Source: CAWFLT01 sp963816795 (GTDB taxonomy: Bacteria; Acidobacteriota; Vicinamibacteria; Vicinamibacterales; SCN-69-37). Taken from it: a stretch of 64,000 bases of DNA. The notes under the pieces are model-generated. The model did no database searches. It saw nothing but the letters and a program-made list of their open reading frames with translations, and was not told the origin of the DNA. A program made the position numbers and the translations under genes. Location: NCBI GenBank assembly GCA_963816795.1, contig CAWFLT010000012.1, forward strand, positions 124,001-188,000, written 5' to 3'. Positions 1 through 8,622 of this stretch are shown here, in pieces (positions within the stretch are counted from its first letter, which is position 1; every line of letters starts with the position of its first letter).

Positions 1-216
1 GTAGACGGCGCCCTGGATGAGATGCTCGGCGCCGAGCACTCGGAGGCGAATGCCGGCGAGTGCGAAGCCCAGGCGCACGCCGGCGCCACCGAGCGCATAC
101 ATGAGACGGGCATCCCGCGTCACCGCCGTGACCGCGAGCGCGATCGGACCGCAGATCAGGACGTAGAGGGCGACGGAGATGACAGCGGCGAAGGTACGGA
201 GGGCGGCGAGGATCAC
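1..216 (-). CDS. PlsC-like 1-acylglycerol-3-phosphate acyltransferase, N-terminal fragment
   Basis: The reading frame runs off the left edge of the window. From a GTG at 216 the protein has a hydrophobic N-terminal segment followed by a second apolar stretch and the pattern GxRLRVLGAEHL. That is how PlsC-family acyltransferases look just before their NHxS/TxxD catalytic motif, which would lie outside the window. The family acylates lysophosphatidic acid at the membrane in phospholipid synthesis. It lies downstream of carD on the same strand but is separated from it by a strong hairpin terminator, so it is probably transcribed on its own. No ATG is available in frame; GTG is the only good start. 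The identification rests on the N-terminus alone. Confidence 0.55.
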   Translation of the reverse strand, partial: MILAALRTFAAVISVALYVLICGPIALAVTAVTRDARLMYALGGAGVRLGFALAGIRLRVLGAEHLIQGAVY

Positions 217-224
217 GGAAGAAA

Positions 225-259
225 TGAGCCGGGCCGTGCGAACCGCACGGCCCGGCTCA
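225..259. terminator. Perfect 16-bp stem-loop downstream of carD
   Basis: Positions 225-240 and 244-259 are exact reverse complements with a three-base loop. On the minus strand the hairpin is followed by a T-rich stretch (TTTCTT). It begins eight bases after the carD stop codon and so fits an intrinsic terminator for carD. It also overlaps the 5' leader of the downstream acyltransferase gene. Confidence 0.85.
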
Positions 260-266
260 ATTCAGA

Positions 267-974
267 CTAGGACGCGCGGGCGGCTCGGCGCGGAGCGACC
301 CGGGCCGCAGGCGCGGGCGCCGAGGCGACGCGCTTGGCAGCGGCGACGGGCGGCGCAGGCGCCGCCTTCGTCCGCGCTGCCGCCACGGCCGGAGCCGGAG
401 CAGGCGCGGGCGCGGCGACCGGAGCCGGGACGGGAGCCGCCGCGACGGCCGGCGTGCCCTTGGCGCGCAGTGCGTTCTTGGCCTTGGTCTGGAAGCAGTG
501 CTCCAGCGCTTTGTCGACCTTGTCCTCGACGGCCGGCGTCTTCTCGCCGAGTACTTCCGTCATTTCGGACACGACCAGGAACTTGGCCCGGTCGAGCATT
601 CGCTTTTCGCGGAACGACAAGCTCTTCGACTTGCTCAAGAACGTCAGGCTCTTCAAGACTTCGACGACATCATAGATGGAGCCGGTGCGCATGCGGTCGG
701 AGTTGTCCTTGAATCGGCCCTTCCAGTTCTGGTGACTCTCAATCTTGCCGTCACCGAGAAGCGAGAACAGTCGCTCCACTTCAACGTCCGTCACCGCGCG
801 ACGCAGGCCCACGCCGTCGACGTTGTCGACCGGCACGAACACCGTCGTCTCGTTCGCCATCCTGAGCTGGTAGAAGCCGCAGGTGGTCCCCATGATGGTC
901 TTTGTCTCAATTCGTTCGATCACACCCAGGCCATGATTCGGGTAGATGACCTTGTCTCCGATATCGAATGCCAC
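267..974 (-). CDS. carD: CarD family transcriptional regulator
   Basis: CarD proteins bind RNA polymerase beta through an N-terminal Tudor-like domain and stabilise open promoter complexes. Residues 1-65 carry the domain (start MAFDIGDKVIYPNHGLG), with the FYQLRMANETT and VPVDNVDGVGLRR strands. Residues 70-165 form the helical C-terminal DNA-contacting part, with basic YKSLSFREKRMLDRAK-like helices. A further 70 residues of almost pure Ala/Pro with scattered Arg/Lys extend beyond the usual ~160 aa, a disordered basic tail. The start is GTG at 974, preceded by a GGGGGA Shine-Dalgarno sequence. A strong terminator follows. Confidence in the family is high; the role of the tail is unknown. Confidence 0.95.
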   Translation of the reverse strand: MAFDIGDKVIYPNHGLGVIERIETKTIMGTTCGFYQLRMANETTVFVPVDNVDGVGLRRAVTDVEVERLFSLLGDGKIESHQNWKGRFKDNSDRMRTGSIYDVVEVLKSLTFLSKSKSLSFREKRMLDRAKFLVVSEMTEVLGEKTPAVEDKVDKALEHCFQTKAKNALRAKGTPAVAAAPVPAPVAAPAPAPAPAVAAARTKAAPAPPVAAAKRVASAPAPAARVAPRRAARAS

Positions 975-1181
975 GTGTCCCCCGAGTGTTAAAAAGGAAA
1001 GGCGTCGGCTGGCTTCCCGCGAGCAGGTACGTCACGAGATTGTAGCAATTCCGGCGATCAAAAGCAACGGCAACCACTGGTAAATCAAGGGGTTCCGACG
1101 ATTTTCGTCTTTTGTTCGCTCAGCCTGGACAGTGCCGTGCAGACTGCCCTAACTGGTGGCAGGGACGGGGGTTATTCAGTA

Positions 1182-1284
1182 GCAATGAGGCAATGGGCCA
1201 ATGGGCGAATGGGGCAATGAGCCGTGGAGCAGTGAGCTCATGGCGCATTGCCTCATTGCCCCATTGCCCCATTGCCTCATTGCT
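1182..1284. repeat. Facing arrays of GGCAATGG / CCATTGCC units
   Basis: About four copies of a unit close to GGCAATGGG (1182-1219) face about five copies of its reverse complement (1244-1284) across a short spacer containing the palindrome GAGCTC. The arms can pair over most of their length. The array sits just after the 3' end of the M28 peptidase gene, in the 316-base gap before carD. Nothing else is evident in that gap except the carD leader near 975-1000. Confidence 0.85.
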
Positions 1285-1290
1285 TACTTG

Positions 1291-3122
1291 TCAATGCGCC
1301 CGTGATACCCGCGCCCGCTCCGGGGCCCCTTGTTGTCGCGCTCGAGCGGCTTTGTCGCTGTTGGCGACGTTGAACCCGGCCTGGTAGACGAGCTGCGCGA
1401 TCTGCACGAGTTTCGGGAACAGAATCCGGTCCACTGAATCGGTCACGCAGTGGTAGTCGAGATGCGTGCCGGTGAAGAAGAAGGCGATCGGGATCCCTTT
1501 CGAGGCATAGCTGTAGTGGTCGCTCCGCGTGTAGAAGCTGTTCGGATCGGCCGGATCGTTGTACTCGAAGTCGAGATCGAGCTCCTTGGCGAATGTCGCG
1601 TTGGTGTCGACCACCATGTTGTGCAGATCGGTGCTGATGCGGTCGGCGCCGATGACGAACACCTTGCTCGACTCGCTCGCGTTGTCGTCCCGGTTGCGGC
1701 CGATCATGTCGATGTTGAACTGCGCCTGCACGTTGTCGAGCGGGACGACCGGGAAATCGGCGTTGTAGTGGGAGCCCAGCAGGCCCGCTTCTTCTCCGGA
1801 GTGCCAGACGAAGACGACCGATCGCTTCGGCTCGCGGGCCGGTCGCAAACGCCTTCGCGATCCCGAGCAAACCCGTCGATCCTGACCCGTCGTCGTCGGC
1901 GCCGTTGAAGATGGCGTCATCGGGCGCGGCCGGCCGGCAGCCCGCCCGCGGCGCTGGAGGCGTCGGCCGGAACCCGACGTGATCGAGGTGCGCACCGTAC
2001 ATCACGTAGGTGTCCTTGAGCTTCGGATCCGAGCCCTCGACCATGCCGACGACGTTCTTGGTGAGCTGCGTCGAGAGCACCTCGAAGGTGTTGTCGACGT
2101 TGATGGTGACCTTCACGTCGGCGAGCGAGAACGGCGGCAGCGCCTCGCCCTTGATGGCGCGGGCGCGGAGATCGGCGAACTTCGTCGGCGAGTTGCTGAA
2201 CAGAAACTCCCAGAACGTGTCGTCGCCGGTGACCTGCGGCGGCACGATGCCGTCGACGCGATACGGCGTCTGGTTGATGTCGGGCGTGACGGCGGCCTGC
2301 GGCGCGCCCCGGCCGCCCGGTGCGGCGCCTCGTCCACCTGCCCTGCCCGCGCCCGCGCCTCCCCCACCGCGCTGCGCCTGCGCGACGGCCGCTTGCGCGT
2401 CGGCGACGGCCTGATTCGCCTGCGCCAGGGCCGCCTGCGCTTTTGTGAGCGCCTCGTCCGATGCGGTCGGCGCCGGCGGCGCGGCAACATAGCTCAGGAC
2501 GGCGGACGCGCCGAGCGACTGGACCATGTAATTGGCGCGATTGCCACCGCCGCGCCCGCCGCCACGGCCGGCTGCGGCCTGGATCGCCGGGCTGCCCGGA
2601 AGCCACGCGACGAGTCGTCCCTTCACTTCGCGGCCGCGAAAATCGTCATGGTTGGCCGCCAGATTCACCATGCCGTAGCCGGCGAAATCGACACCGGTGA
2701 AGTTGAGCGTCTGTTTCCCGCCCGAGTTGGCCGCGAACGTCACGTGATCGCCGTGCTTGAAGGTCCGGGTCTCGCTGCCCACCTGCACGGTCACCGAGGA
2801 ATTGCGGGCGACCTTGTAGCTGCGCAGCTTGACGGTCTGAAAGTAGCCGGCATCGCCGATCGGCTTGACGCCGAACTGCTTCAACTTCTCTGCGATGAAG
2901 GCGGCCGCCAGGCCATACCCTTCGGTGAACACCTGCCGGCCCTGGAGGGCGTCCGAGGCGAGGTAGGTCAACCACTCGCGCGCATCCGCTTCACTCAGCG
3001 TCGCGAACTTGACCTTCGAGAGGGTGGGCGCCCTGCGCCAGCAGCGTCCACGAACCAGAAGCGCTGAGCGCCAGCAGCGCCAACGCGGCCGCGCCTATCC
3101 GCCACGACTTTCTGTGAGCCAT
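1291..3122 (-). CDS. Secreted M28 family peptidase (two frameshifts)
   Basis: An M28 zinc aminopeptidase-like protein of about 610 residues. The start at 3122 gives a clean signal peptide (MAHRKSWRIGAAALALLAL...). A protease-associated region rich in Ala/Gln/Gly follows, then the catalytic domain: YGAHLDHVG (zinc His), FNGADDDGSGS (bridging Asp), HSGEEAGLLGS (Glu pair) and FNIDMIG. The terminal zinc His is in HLDYHCVTDSV. The frame breaks near 3025, just after the signal peptide, and near 1842, between the Asp and Glu-Glu motifs. Each break needs one base removed to restore the reading frame. All metal ligands are intact once joined, so a consensus error is more likely than a pseudogene. It lies downstream of the PqqB-like gene, with a repeat hairpin between them. 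Confidence 0.85.
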
Positions 3123-3166
3123 CACGAGCCTCCGGGCGAAGGATACTTCGGTTTGAAAGACACAGC

Positions 3167-3254
3167 AGGTTCCGGGGTGCCGAGGTGCCGGGGGTTCAGC
3201 GGTGCCGTGGGCTTGTTGGTAGCCGAACCCACGGAACCCGGAACTCCGGAACCT
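3167..3254. repeat. Facing arrays of GGTTCCGG / GGTGCCG units
   Basis: The left arm GGTTCCGGGGTGCCGAGGTG and following GTGCCG copies face a right arm of CCCACGGAACCCGG-AACTCCGGAACC. This is the same architecture as the GGCAATGG arrays but with an unrelated unit. It lies between the pqqB-like stop and the M28 peptidase start. Confidence 0.7.
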
Positions 3255-3266
3255 CATCCTGAACTC

Positions 3267-4193
3267 TCACATCGCGAATCGGAGCCCATCGCGCACCACG
3301 TCAGCGGCGTCTATCTGGTTGTTCGTGTGATTCAGGTGAATGAAGCGGACGCGCGCCTTGACGCCTTGGAGCAGTTCGCGCGTGACGGGAATCAGCGGAT
3401 GCGGGATATCGGCGATCTTGCGGCCAGGAATCTCGTCCGCGGACGCGAACGTGCCGTCGAGGAACGCGAGGTCGACGTCGTTGGCGACGTCACGAATCCG
3501 CCGTGTCCACTTCGGCCACTGATCGATATCCGGGATGTAGAGCGCCTTCCGGTTCGGCCCTTCGATGATGAACCCGACGGTGTCGCTGAGCTCGTCGCGA
3601 TGCGGCACGGTCAACGCGGTGACCTTGACGCCATCCCCGAGATCGACCGCGCGATCGGCCACCAGCAGCTTTGGGGTGATGTTGCCTTTGTCGGCCAGCC
3701 AGCTCCACGGCCCGTTGCCGCGCAGAAAGGCGGTCATCTTGTCGGTCGCGTAGATCGCGACGCCCGACGCGTCGACCGACTCACGGCCGAGATACATGAG
3801 CCCCGTGTAGTGGCCGATGTGCGCGTGGGTCAGGAAAATCGCGTCCGGCAGACGGCCACCGGTGAGCGAATGGATCTGCGACGGCATGTCGGGCGTGGCG
3901 TCGAACAGATAGGCCTTGCCGAGCAGGCGATTCACCAGGCCCAGGCTCGAGACGCGTTCCGGTTTGCGCCGGCCGTCGCGCATCGACTGACAGAGATTCT
4001 GCGTGCAGCCAAGATGCGGCATGCCGCCGTCCTGCGCGATGCCGAGCACGACGAGCTCCCACGTCCCCTGCTGGGGCGCCGGCGGCGGTACCGGCGCTTG
4101 CTGAGGGGCCGGTGTCTGCCCCCCGGCGGCGAGCGCGGCGACCGTTGCCGCCACCAGGAGTCCGACGGCTGCGAGCGGCCTCCAGATCATCAT
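3267..4193 (-). CDS. PqqB-like MBL-fold metallo-hydrolase, exported
   Basis: A 308-residue protein with an N-terminal signal peptide and a Pro/Gln-rich linker (residues 1-45). The mature part begins ELVVLGIAQDGGMPHLGC, the signature opening of PqqB-type metallo-beta-lactamase-fold proteins, and has the metal-site segment FLTHAHIGHYTGLMY plus a late HLNHTN. Canonical PqqB is cytoplasmic and acts in pyrroloquinoline quinone synthesis. The signal peptide and the lack of any other pqq gene nearby argue for a different, periplasmic hydrolase role. The start overlaps the stop of the upstream four-TM gene by one base, so the two are probably co-transcribed. Confidence 0.85.
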   Translation of the reverse strand: MMIWRPLAAVGLLVAATVAALAAGGQTPAPQQAPVPPPAPQQGTWELVVLGIAQDGGMPHLGCTQNLCQSMRDGRRKPERVSSLGLVNRLLGKAYLFDATPDMPSQIHSLTGGRLPDAIFLTHAHIGHYTGLMYLGRESVDASGVAIYATDKMTAFLRGNGPWSWLADKGNITPKLLVADRAVDLGDGVKVTALTVPHRDELSDTVGFIIEGPNRKALYIPDIDQWPKWTRRIRDVANDVDLAFLDGTFASADEIPGRKIADIPHPLIPVTRELLQGVKARVRFIHLNHTNNQIDAADVVRDGLRFAM

Positions 4194-4564
4194 CAGCGAC
4201 GCTGCCTCGGCGAATCACCGGCCGCATTCGACAGGATCGCGCCGATCAACGTGCTGAACAAACTCACGAGCATCGAGGCGAAGATCGTCGTGAATATGCC
4301 CTGCACCAGGAATCCCGGCACGAGGCGTGACGCCAACCAGAGGCAGAACGCGGTGACGACGAAATAGAACAGGCCGAGCGTCACCAGTGTCAGTGGCAGC
4401 GTCAGGATCACGACGACCGGCTTCACGAGGGCGTTGATCAGCGTGAGGACCGCGCCGGCAAGAAACGCGGCGCCGAGCGACGCGACCTCGACGCGCTCCA
4501 GGAGGTACGCCACGATGTAGATGGCGAGAGAGTTTGCGACCCAGGTGACGATGAGGGCAAGCAT
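4193..4564 (-). CDS. Small four-TM membrane protein, phage-holin-4 superfamily
   Basis: About 123 residues forming four hydrophobic segments, with the conserved core GAVLTLINALVKPVVVILTLPLT and GLFYFVVTAF typical of the Pfam holin_4_2 family (YvlD-like). In most bacteria these are chromosomal membrane proteins of unknown function, not phage holins. I chose ATG 4564 over an upstream TTG (4588) because family members begin right at the first membrane helix. The gene overlaps the PqqB-like gene by one base and is probably first in that operon. Confidence 0.8.
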   Translation of the reverse strand: MLALIVTWVANSLAIYIVAYLLERVEVASLGAAFLAGAVLTLINALVKPVVVILTLPLTLVTLGLFYFVVTAFCLWLASRLVPGFLVQGIFTTIFASMLVSLFSTLIGAILSNAAGDSPRQRR

Positions 4565-4604
4565 CGGGGTGACCGCTGCTGAATACAATACCTCGGCCAG
4601 TCGT

Positions 4605-5040
4605 CAACGGATCGCGCGACCGGATCGGCGCGGGCGGCGGGGACGCTCGCTCTGGCGGGGTTGCGCATCCGGCACCCGAATGCCTCGGACAAGGAACTCG
4701 TCGCCCGCTTCGCCGAGATGACCCTCGGTCCTGACCTGGGCTCGCCTATCCCGAACTTGATGGTCTCGAGCGGTGACCGACCTGCTCGACGTCGCGCTCA
4801 AGGTGACCGGCGCGCTCGAGGCCTCATGCTAGCGCGTATCCTGATGACGGATGGGCGTTCCTCAAACGAGCCGAGGCGTACGAACAGATGGGCAGCTCTC
4901 GGGCGGCCGCAGCAGACTATGCTCGCGCGGAGGAACTGCTGCCGTTTCCCGGACGCAAGGCAGAGGCCCGTGCTGGCCTGCTTCGCAACGGCATGGGCGA
5001 CATAACAACCGCTCGCAGCCGACGGCGGGCGAGATCATGA
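4605..5040 (+). pseudogene. Gene debris: nucleotidyltransferase N-terminus fused to a TPR-like tail
   Basis: Three decayed pieces lie here. At 4630-4770 a frame reads LRIRHPNASDKELVARFAEM, resembling the small helical proteins often found just upstream of nucleotidyltransferase-like genes. At 4773-4832 a GTG-started frame reads VTDLLDVALKVTGALEA, then stops after 19 codons; this is the typical start of such a nucleotidyltransferase. At 4834-5040 a different frame gives DGWAFLKRAEAYEQMGSSRA and RAEELLPFPGRKAEA, a tetratricopeptide-like tail. The most economical reading is a deletion joining two unrelated genes. Nothing else is visible between the four-TM gene and the serine hydrolase. Confidence 0.5.
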
Positions 5041-5078
5041 GCCGCCGCGGCTGAAGCGGCTCGTCTGATCAGGTCTCA

Positions 5079-5084
5079 AAAGGA
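5079..5084 (+). promoter_or_regulatory. Strong Shine-Dalgarno AAGGAG before the serine hydrolase
   Basis: AAGGAG lies 11 bases upstream of ATG 5096 and fixes that start. It contrasts with the many genes in this window that have no such site. Confidence 0.8.
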
Positions 5085-5095
5085 GCACACGTTAG

Positions 5096-6607
5096 ATGCA
5101 CCCCCGTTTCAGAACACGCCTCGTCCCGATCATCACGACGCTCGCCCTTGGCGTGACGAGCGCGCGCACGGAGCAGGCGCCGAGCGGCGTCCACCCGCAG
5201 GCAGCCGCCGACATCGCCAGCCGCGTGGCGCGCGTGGTGAACGGGCTTCGGCCCAGAGTGGAAGTCGTCGGCGCCCCGATGCGCTGGTCGCTGGCGGTAC
5301 GGATGGCTGAGTACAAGGCGCCTGCTGTCAGCATCGCCATCGTTGAAGGCGGCCGCGTCGTGTGGGCCCAAGGATTCGGAGTCAAGGAGGCCGGCGGCAC
5401 GAGCCCGGTCACCGCCACGACGTTGTTTCAGGCCGGGTCCAACAGCAAGGCGGTCGCCGTGTCGGCGATGCTGCGTCTGGCGCAGGCAGGCAGACTGTCG
5501 CTCGATGCGAACGTGAATCAATACCTGACGTCGTGGAAGCTGCCCGAGAACGAGTTCACGGTGCAGGCGCCTGTCACTCTACGGAGACTGGCCACCCATA
5601 CGGGCGGAACGACGGTGAGCGGCTTCCCCGGATATCAGGTCGGGGTGCCTCGGCCGACTGTGCCTGAATTGCTTGACGGGAAAGCGCCTGCCAACACCCC
5701 GGCCGTGCGTGTCGACACCGTGCCTGGCAAGGGCTTCCGGTACTCGGGTGGCGGCACGACGATCATGCAGCAGCTGCTCGTCGACGTGACACGCACTCCG
5801 TTCCCATCCTTGCTCAAGGAACAGGTCCTCGATCCACTCGGCATGACGCACAGCACGTTCGAGCAGCCCCTATCGGCCGCCCACGCTGCCGATGCCGCGC
5901 GCGCCCATGAGAAGGCCATCGTCGCTCCCGGCGGGTGGCACGTGTACCCGGAGCTGGCTGCCGCAGGGCTCTGGACCACGCCAACCGACCTCGCTATGTG
6001 GATGATCGCGATGGGCGACGCGATCGCGGGCCGTTCCGCAGCCTTCCTTGCCGACAAGACCGCGTCACAGGTGACCGAGTCGGCGGTGCCGGGCCGTTCG
6101 CCCACCGAACGTGTCGGCCTGGGTCTCTTCCTGACCGGCAACGGCGACAGTTTTAGCATCACTCACGGTGGCCAGAACGAAGGATTCGTCAGCCAGTTCA
6201 AGCTATTTCCGAACACCGGCAAGGGCGCAGTGATCATGGTCAATACGGGCGAAGGTGGCATTAGGCTGATGCGCGAGATCGAACTCGCCATCGCTGAGGA
6301 GTTCGCGTGGCCGGAAGGTGGCACGATCAAGATCACGACCGTACCTGTTGCTCCAGACACGCTCAAGCAGCTGGCAGGAACGTACGTCCTCTACAACCTG
6401 GCGGGCCGCCACTTCCCCAGAGTGGTGTCTGAAGGCTCACGCCTGTTTTATGAATTTGGGGCAGGACGCAACGAGCTCTACGCTCAGTCGCCGACGACCT
6501 TCATTGGTGCCGATGGGACGAGGTTCTCATTCGCCCGTGACGCGAATGGTCGCGACGTCCTGATCATTGGCACGGGTGCGGGCGCGATCGCCGCTCTGAA
6601 GCAATAG
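5096..6607 (+). CDS. Serine hydrolase, beta-lactamase class C / penicillin-binding family
   Basis: A 503-residue exported protein with an N-terminal hydrophobic segment (about residues 8-24). The catalytic triad motifs of the class C/DD-peptidase fold are all present: SNSK near residue 115 (nucleophile SxxK), RYSGGG near 215 (the Y-x-G/N element) and HGGQNEGF near 357 (K/H-T/G-G element). RLATHTGG is also a family hallmark. A C-terminal domain of about 110 residues (from PDTLKQLAGTYV) resembles the lipocalin-like DUF3471 extension. The family includes esterases, D-amino-acid peptidases and beta-lactamases; substrate cannot be told from sequence. Confidence 0.92.
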   Translation: MHPRFRTRLVPIITTLALGVTSARTEQAPSGVHPQAAADIASRVARVVNGLRPRVEVVGAPMRWSLAVRMAEYKAPAVSIAIVEGGRVVWAQGFGVKEAGGTSPVTATTLFQAGSNSKAVAVSAMLRLAQAGRLSLDANVNQYLTSWKLPENEFTVQAPVTLRRLATHTGGTTVSGFPGYQVGVPRPTVPELLDGKAPANTPAVRVDTVPGKGFRYSGGGTTIMQQLLVDVTRTPFPSLLKEQVLDPLGMTHSTFEQPLSAAHAADAARAHEKAIVAPGGWHVYPELAAAGLWTTPTDLAMWMIAMGDAIAGRSAAFLADKTASQVTESAVPGRSPTERVGLGLFLTGNGDSFSITHGGQNEGFVSQFKLFPNTGKGAVIMVNTGEGGIRLMREIELAIAEEFAWPEGGTIKITTVPVAPDTLKQLAGTYVLYNLAGRHFPRVVSEGSRLFYEFGAGRNELYAQSPTTFIGADGTRFSFARDANGRDVLIIGTGAGAIAALKQ

Positions 6608-7018
6608 GACCTCGTGGTGGATCGCGGCGAGTGAAACACCCGCATGCGCGACGAAGTCCAGCAGCTCGACCCGTGATCGAAGGCTCGCGCGTTCGCCTTG
6701 ATATCGGCGACTCGCCCACCCGTAACCGCCGCCGACCGCTGCGGCCGCTCCCAGGGCGAACACCACTGCGACGGCCCATCGTCGCCAGACCGCCGGCCAA
6801 AATCGCCGCATCTCCTGCTCGCGAAGCGATCGGACATCGGCGGTCGTGCGCTGTGCGCGCTCGAGCCTACTCTGTTCCTCTCGCAGGCGCTCGCAGGGGG
6901 CTCGATTGTGAGCTAGCGCATCGACTTGGCCCTGCAGCCCTCGGATCAGTTCCCCCACCTCCGTGAGCGGGCGTGAATCTGTTCAACGGCCTCCCGCTGG
7001 GCCCGAAACGTCGGACAT
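6527..7018 (-). CDS. Hypothetical coiled-coil membrane-anchored protein
   Basis: The minus-strand frame contains a heptad-rich segment (RLREEQSRLERAQR, DVRSLREQEMRR), one transmembrane helix (WAVAVVFALGAAAAVGGGYGW) and a further helix. An ATG near 7018 begins MSDVSGPAG, and with a one-base shift near 6970 joins REAVEQIHARLTEVGELIRG, so the gene probably starts there. The last ~27 residues lie antisense over the 3' end of the serine hydrolase, so the true stop may be earlier or altered by an indel. No family is recognised. Confidence 0.4.
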
Positions 7019-7024
7019 CGGCGC

Positions 7025-7030
7025 TAGAAT
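7025..7030 (+). promoter_or_regulatory. -10-like TAGAAT, six bases before ATG 7037
   Basis: TAGAAT is followed after six bases by an ATG that opens a 52-codon frame (7037-7195) running directly into the attC-like site. This could be a leaderless promoter feeding the cassette-like genes downstream. The peptide itself is mostly translated attC sequence and may be a remnant. Confidence 0.4.
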
Positions 7031-7072
7031 CTCTCCATGCCGGCACAAACCGCACGGGACCAGATCCGCGAT

Positions 7073-7167
7073 GCTAACAAGCCGCTGCAGCCAACGAGCG
7101 GCGGGAAGACCGGAGTAGAATCAGCATCGAGTTGCACGCCGCTCGCGGCTGAGCGCAAGTCGTTAGC
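7073..7167. repeat. attC-like recombination site
   Basis: The outer ends GCTAAC (7073-7078) and GTTAGC (7162-7167) are exact complements. Inside them an imperfect palindrome pairs CCGCTGCAGCCAACGAGCGG with CCGCTCGCGGCTGAGCG, leaving unpaired bases as in the extrahelical bases of integron attC sites. Length is about 95 bp. A second site of closely similar inner sequence lies at 7704. The outer hexamers deviate from the strict RYYYAAC/GTTRRRY consensus. Confidence 0.55.
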
Positions 7168-7198
7168 CAGACAAACGAAGCGAGGAACGAGCTGAGCG

Positions 7199-7911
7199 AT
7201 GCGCTCATGGCTAAAGGCAGGAATCGGGGCTGGGACAGCGTTTTCCGTGGTCGGGATCGCGTTTGTCGCGGTGAGTCTGTTCACCGACGTCTCAAGGACC
7301 ACGTGGGGCTTCCTTGACAACACGAAAGGTGCCGTCGGCTTTGGCTTCTGCGGTCTTGCCGGGTTTCTGATCGGGCGACGCAACCGAGCGGTCTTCAGTG
7401 CGGCGGCAGGCGCGCTGGGGGGGCGATGGCGGGCATCACGGTGCCGGTTTCGATGTACGTGCTGGCGTACGGTTTCGTCGATGTGGTTCGGCAGTATCCG
7501 TTCAATACCGACTATCTGAGCAGTGGTGCTTCGAGTGTCCAGGCGTTTCTCCTGTCGCCCAGCGGTCATGCGACGGTACGCGGAACGAGCCTTGGGCTGG
7601 TTCCGATCGTGGTGGTGTGGGCGGTCACGCTCGGTGCCGCCATGGGGTATCTCGGCGGACGCATTGGAAGGCGCTGGTTTGGCACGGCTTCGGCGACCAC
7701 CCGGCCCAACAGGCCGCTGCCGCCGACGAGCGGCGCGGGCAAGTCTGTGCTGCGTTCCACAATCGCGAGCGCCGCTCGCGGCCGAGCGACAGACGTTCGC
7801 CAGGCGTCGCAGGCACGAACGTTGAACGAGTACCGAATGGACTGTCTACTTTCAGGAAGGCGAGCATCGCATGCTGTTTCATGTGACCTGGGATTTCATC
7901 GACTCATCTGA
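7199..7911 (+). CDS. Hypothetical multi-TM membrane protein, cassette-like (frameshift near 7420)
   Basis: Starts ATG 7199, 31 bases after an attC-like site, with a weak GAGG Shine-Dalgarno sequence. Four to five hydrophobic segments are visible (GTAFSVVGIAFVAVSLF, GFGFCGLAGFLIG, then after a one-base shift in a run of seven Gs VPVSMYVLAYGFVDVV and LGLVPIVVVWAVTLG). After about residue 165 the frame runs through the second attC-like site to a stop at 7911, overlapping the next gene by 41 bases, so the natural C-terminus is probably near 7700. No family is recognised. Confidence 0.5.
7704..7801. repeat. Second attC-like site
   Basis: GCCCAAC at 7704-7710 matches the RYYYAAC half of an attC exactly. 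The inner arms GGCCGCTGCCGCCGACGAGC and GCCGCTCGCGGCCGAGCG pair with bulges and closely resemble the site at 7073. The right end GTTCGCC is a degenerate GTTRRRY. It sits inside the 3' part of the preceding reading frame. Confidence 0.5.
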
Positions 7912-8218
7912 GGCTGGCCAGAAGCGCTCGCTTCAGTTGTTTTCAAAGTGGCAGCCTGGGCCGGGGCAATTTCAGGCCTTCTATGGCTTCGCGGACGGCG
8001 GAGGCGGCGTTGCGCTGATCGAGGCAGGGAATGCTGCCGACTTAGCAAAGACGCTCGCGCCATGGACACCGTTTCTGAAGTTCACCACGCGGGCGATCCT
8101 TCCAATTCGGGAATCGGCGGAGATCGACACGGCGCGGCAGCGGCCTGGCGCGATGCACAGTGAATCAACCGTGACGATCATTTGCCGCGAACGGGCGCTG
8201 CTTCAGAGGCCTCGGTGA
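7871..8218 (+). CDS. DUF3303 family protein
   Basis: Opens MLFHVTWDFIDSSEAGQKRS and continues FSKWQPGPGQFQAFYGFADG and GGVALIEAGNAADLAKTLAPW, the full-length pattern of the small DUF3303 family (about 90-100 residues). The function is unknown; the fold is probably ferredoxin-like alpha/beta. The frame ends about 20 residues after the family's usual end and overlaps the next gene by four bases (GTGA). It lies between attC-like sites. Confidence 0.8.
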   Translation: MLFHVTWDFIDSSEAGQKRSLQLFSKWQPGPGQFQAFYGFADGGGGVALIEAGNAADLAKTLAPWTPFLKFTTRAILPIRESAEIDTARQRPGAMHSESTVTIICRERALLQRPR

Positions 8219-8556
8219 ACAGTCAGGCGGTGCTCGCCATCGTGATCGGCGGCAACCTCGTGCTGTGCCTCTGGGTGTGGTACCGGGCGCGGCGCGGCTC
8301 CGGCGACGCGACGGTCATGACGTCTCAGATGGACGGGCTGTTGGTGAGCAGCATGCCCGTTGTGGCACTGCTGTCGGCTGCGATGCTCATTGGCATTCTT
8401 CCGAGGCTGTTCTGGCCGGCCGCTGAGAGCATTCACATCGCCGGATCGATCGCGAGCCTGATCGTGACGACGGTTGTCATAGTCATGCAGATCCGCCGCA
8501 TCGTCATACAGATCCGCCGCCGGCGAAGCCTCCACCGCGGCGCGAGGCCTGTGTGA
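8215..8556 (+). CDS. Hypothetical three-TM protein
   Basis: From GTG 8215 the protein has hydrophobic segments AVLAIVIGGNLVLCLWVWY, VVALLSAAMLIGILPRLFW and IAGSIASLIVTTVVIVMQI, with a basic C-terminus. It overlaps the DUF3303 gene by four bases, so translation is probably coupled. Not recognised as a named family. It belongs to the cassette-like cluster. Confidence 0.5.
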   Translation: MNSQAVLAIVIGGNLVLCLWVWYRARRGSGDATVMTSQMDGLLVSSMPVVALLSAAMLIGILPRLFWPAAESIHIAGSIASLIVTTVVIVMQIRRIVIQIRRRRSLHRGARPV

Positions 8557-8570
8557 GGCATCCACGATTC

Positions 8571-8589
8571 GCTCAACGCGGGCGTTAGT
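8571..8589. repeat. Short attC-like remnant
   Basis: GCTCAAC (an exact RYYYAAC) and GCGTTAG bracket a small hairpin AACGC-GG-GCGTT directly between two genes. It is too short for a full attC; it may be a collapsed site. Confidence 0.3.
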
Positions 8590-8622
8590 CAGCCTGAGCA
8601 CCTGCTTCTCCAAGGCGGCGGA

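Noticed and set aside
1182..1284. Tandem repeats considered as a CRISPR array
   Set aside because: Units are only 8-9 bp, contiguous, without unique spacers of constant length, and no cas gene is present in the window.
4193..4564. Holin-family protein as evidence of a prophage
   Set aside because: This superfamily is chiefly chromosomal, and no other phage gene is nearby.
7037..7195. 52-codon frame starting at the leaderless ATG 7037 as a gene
   Set aside because: Most of it is the translated attC-like site; only a dozen residues precede it. Recorded under the promoter instead.
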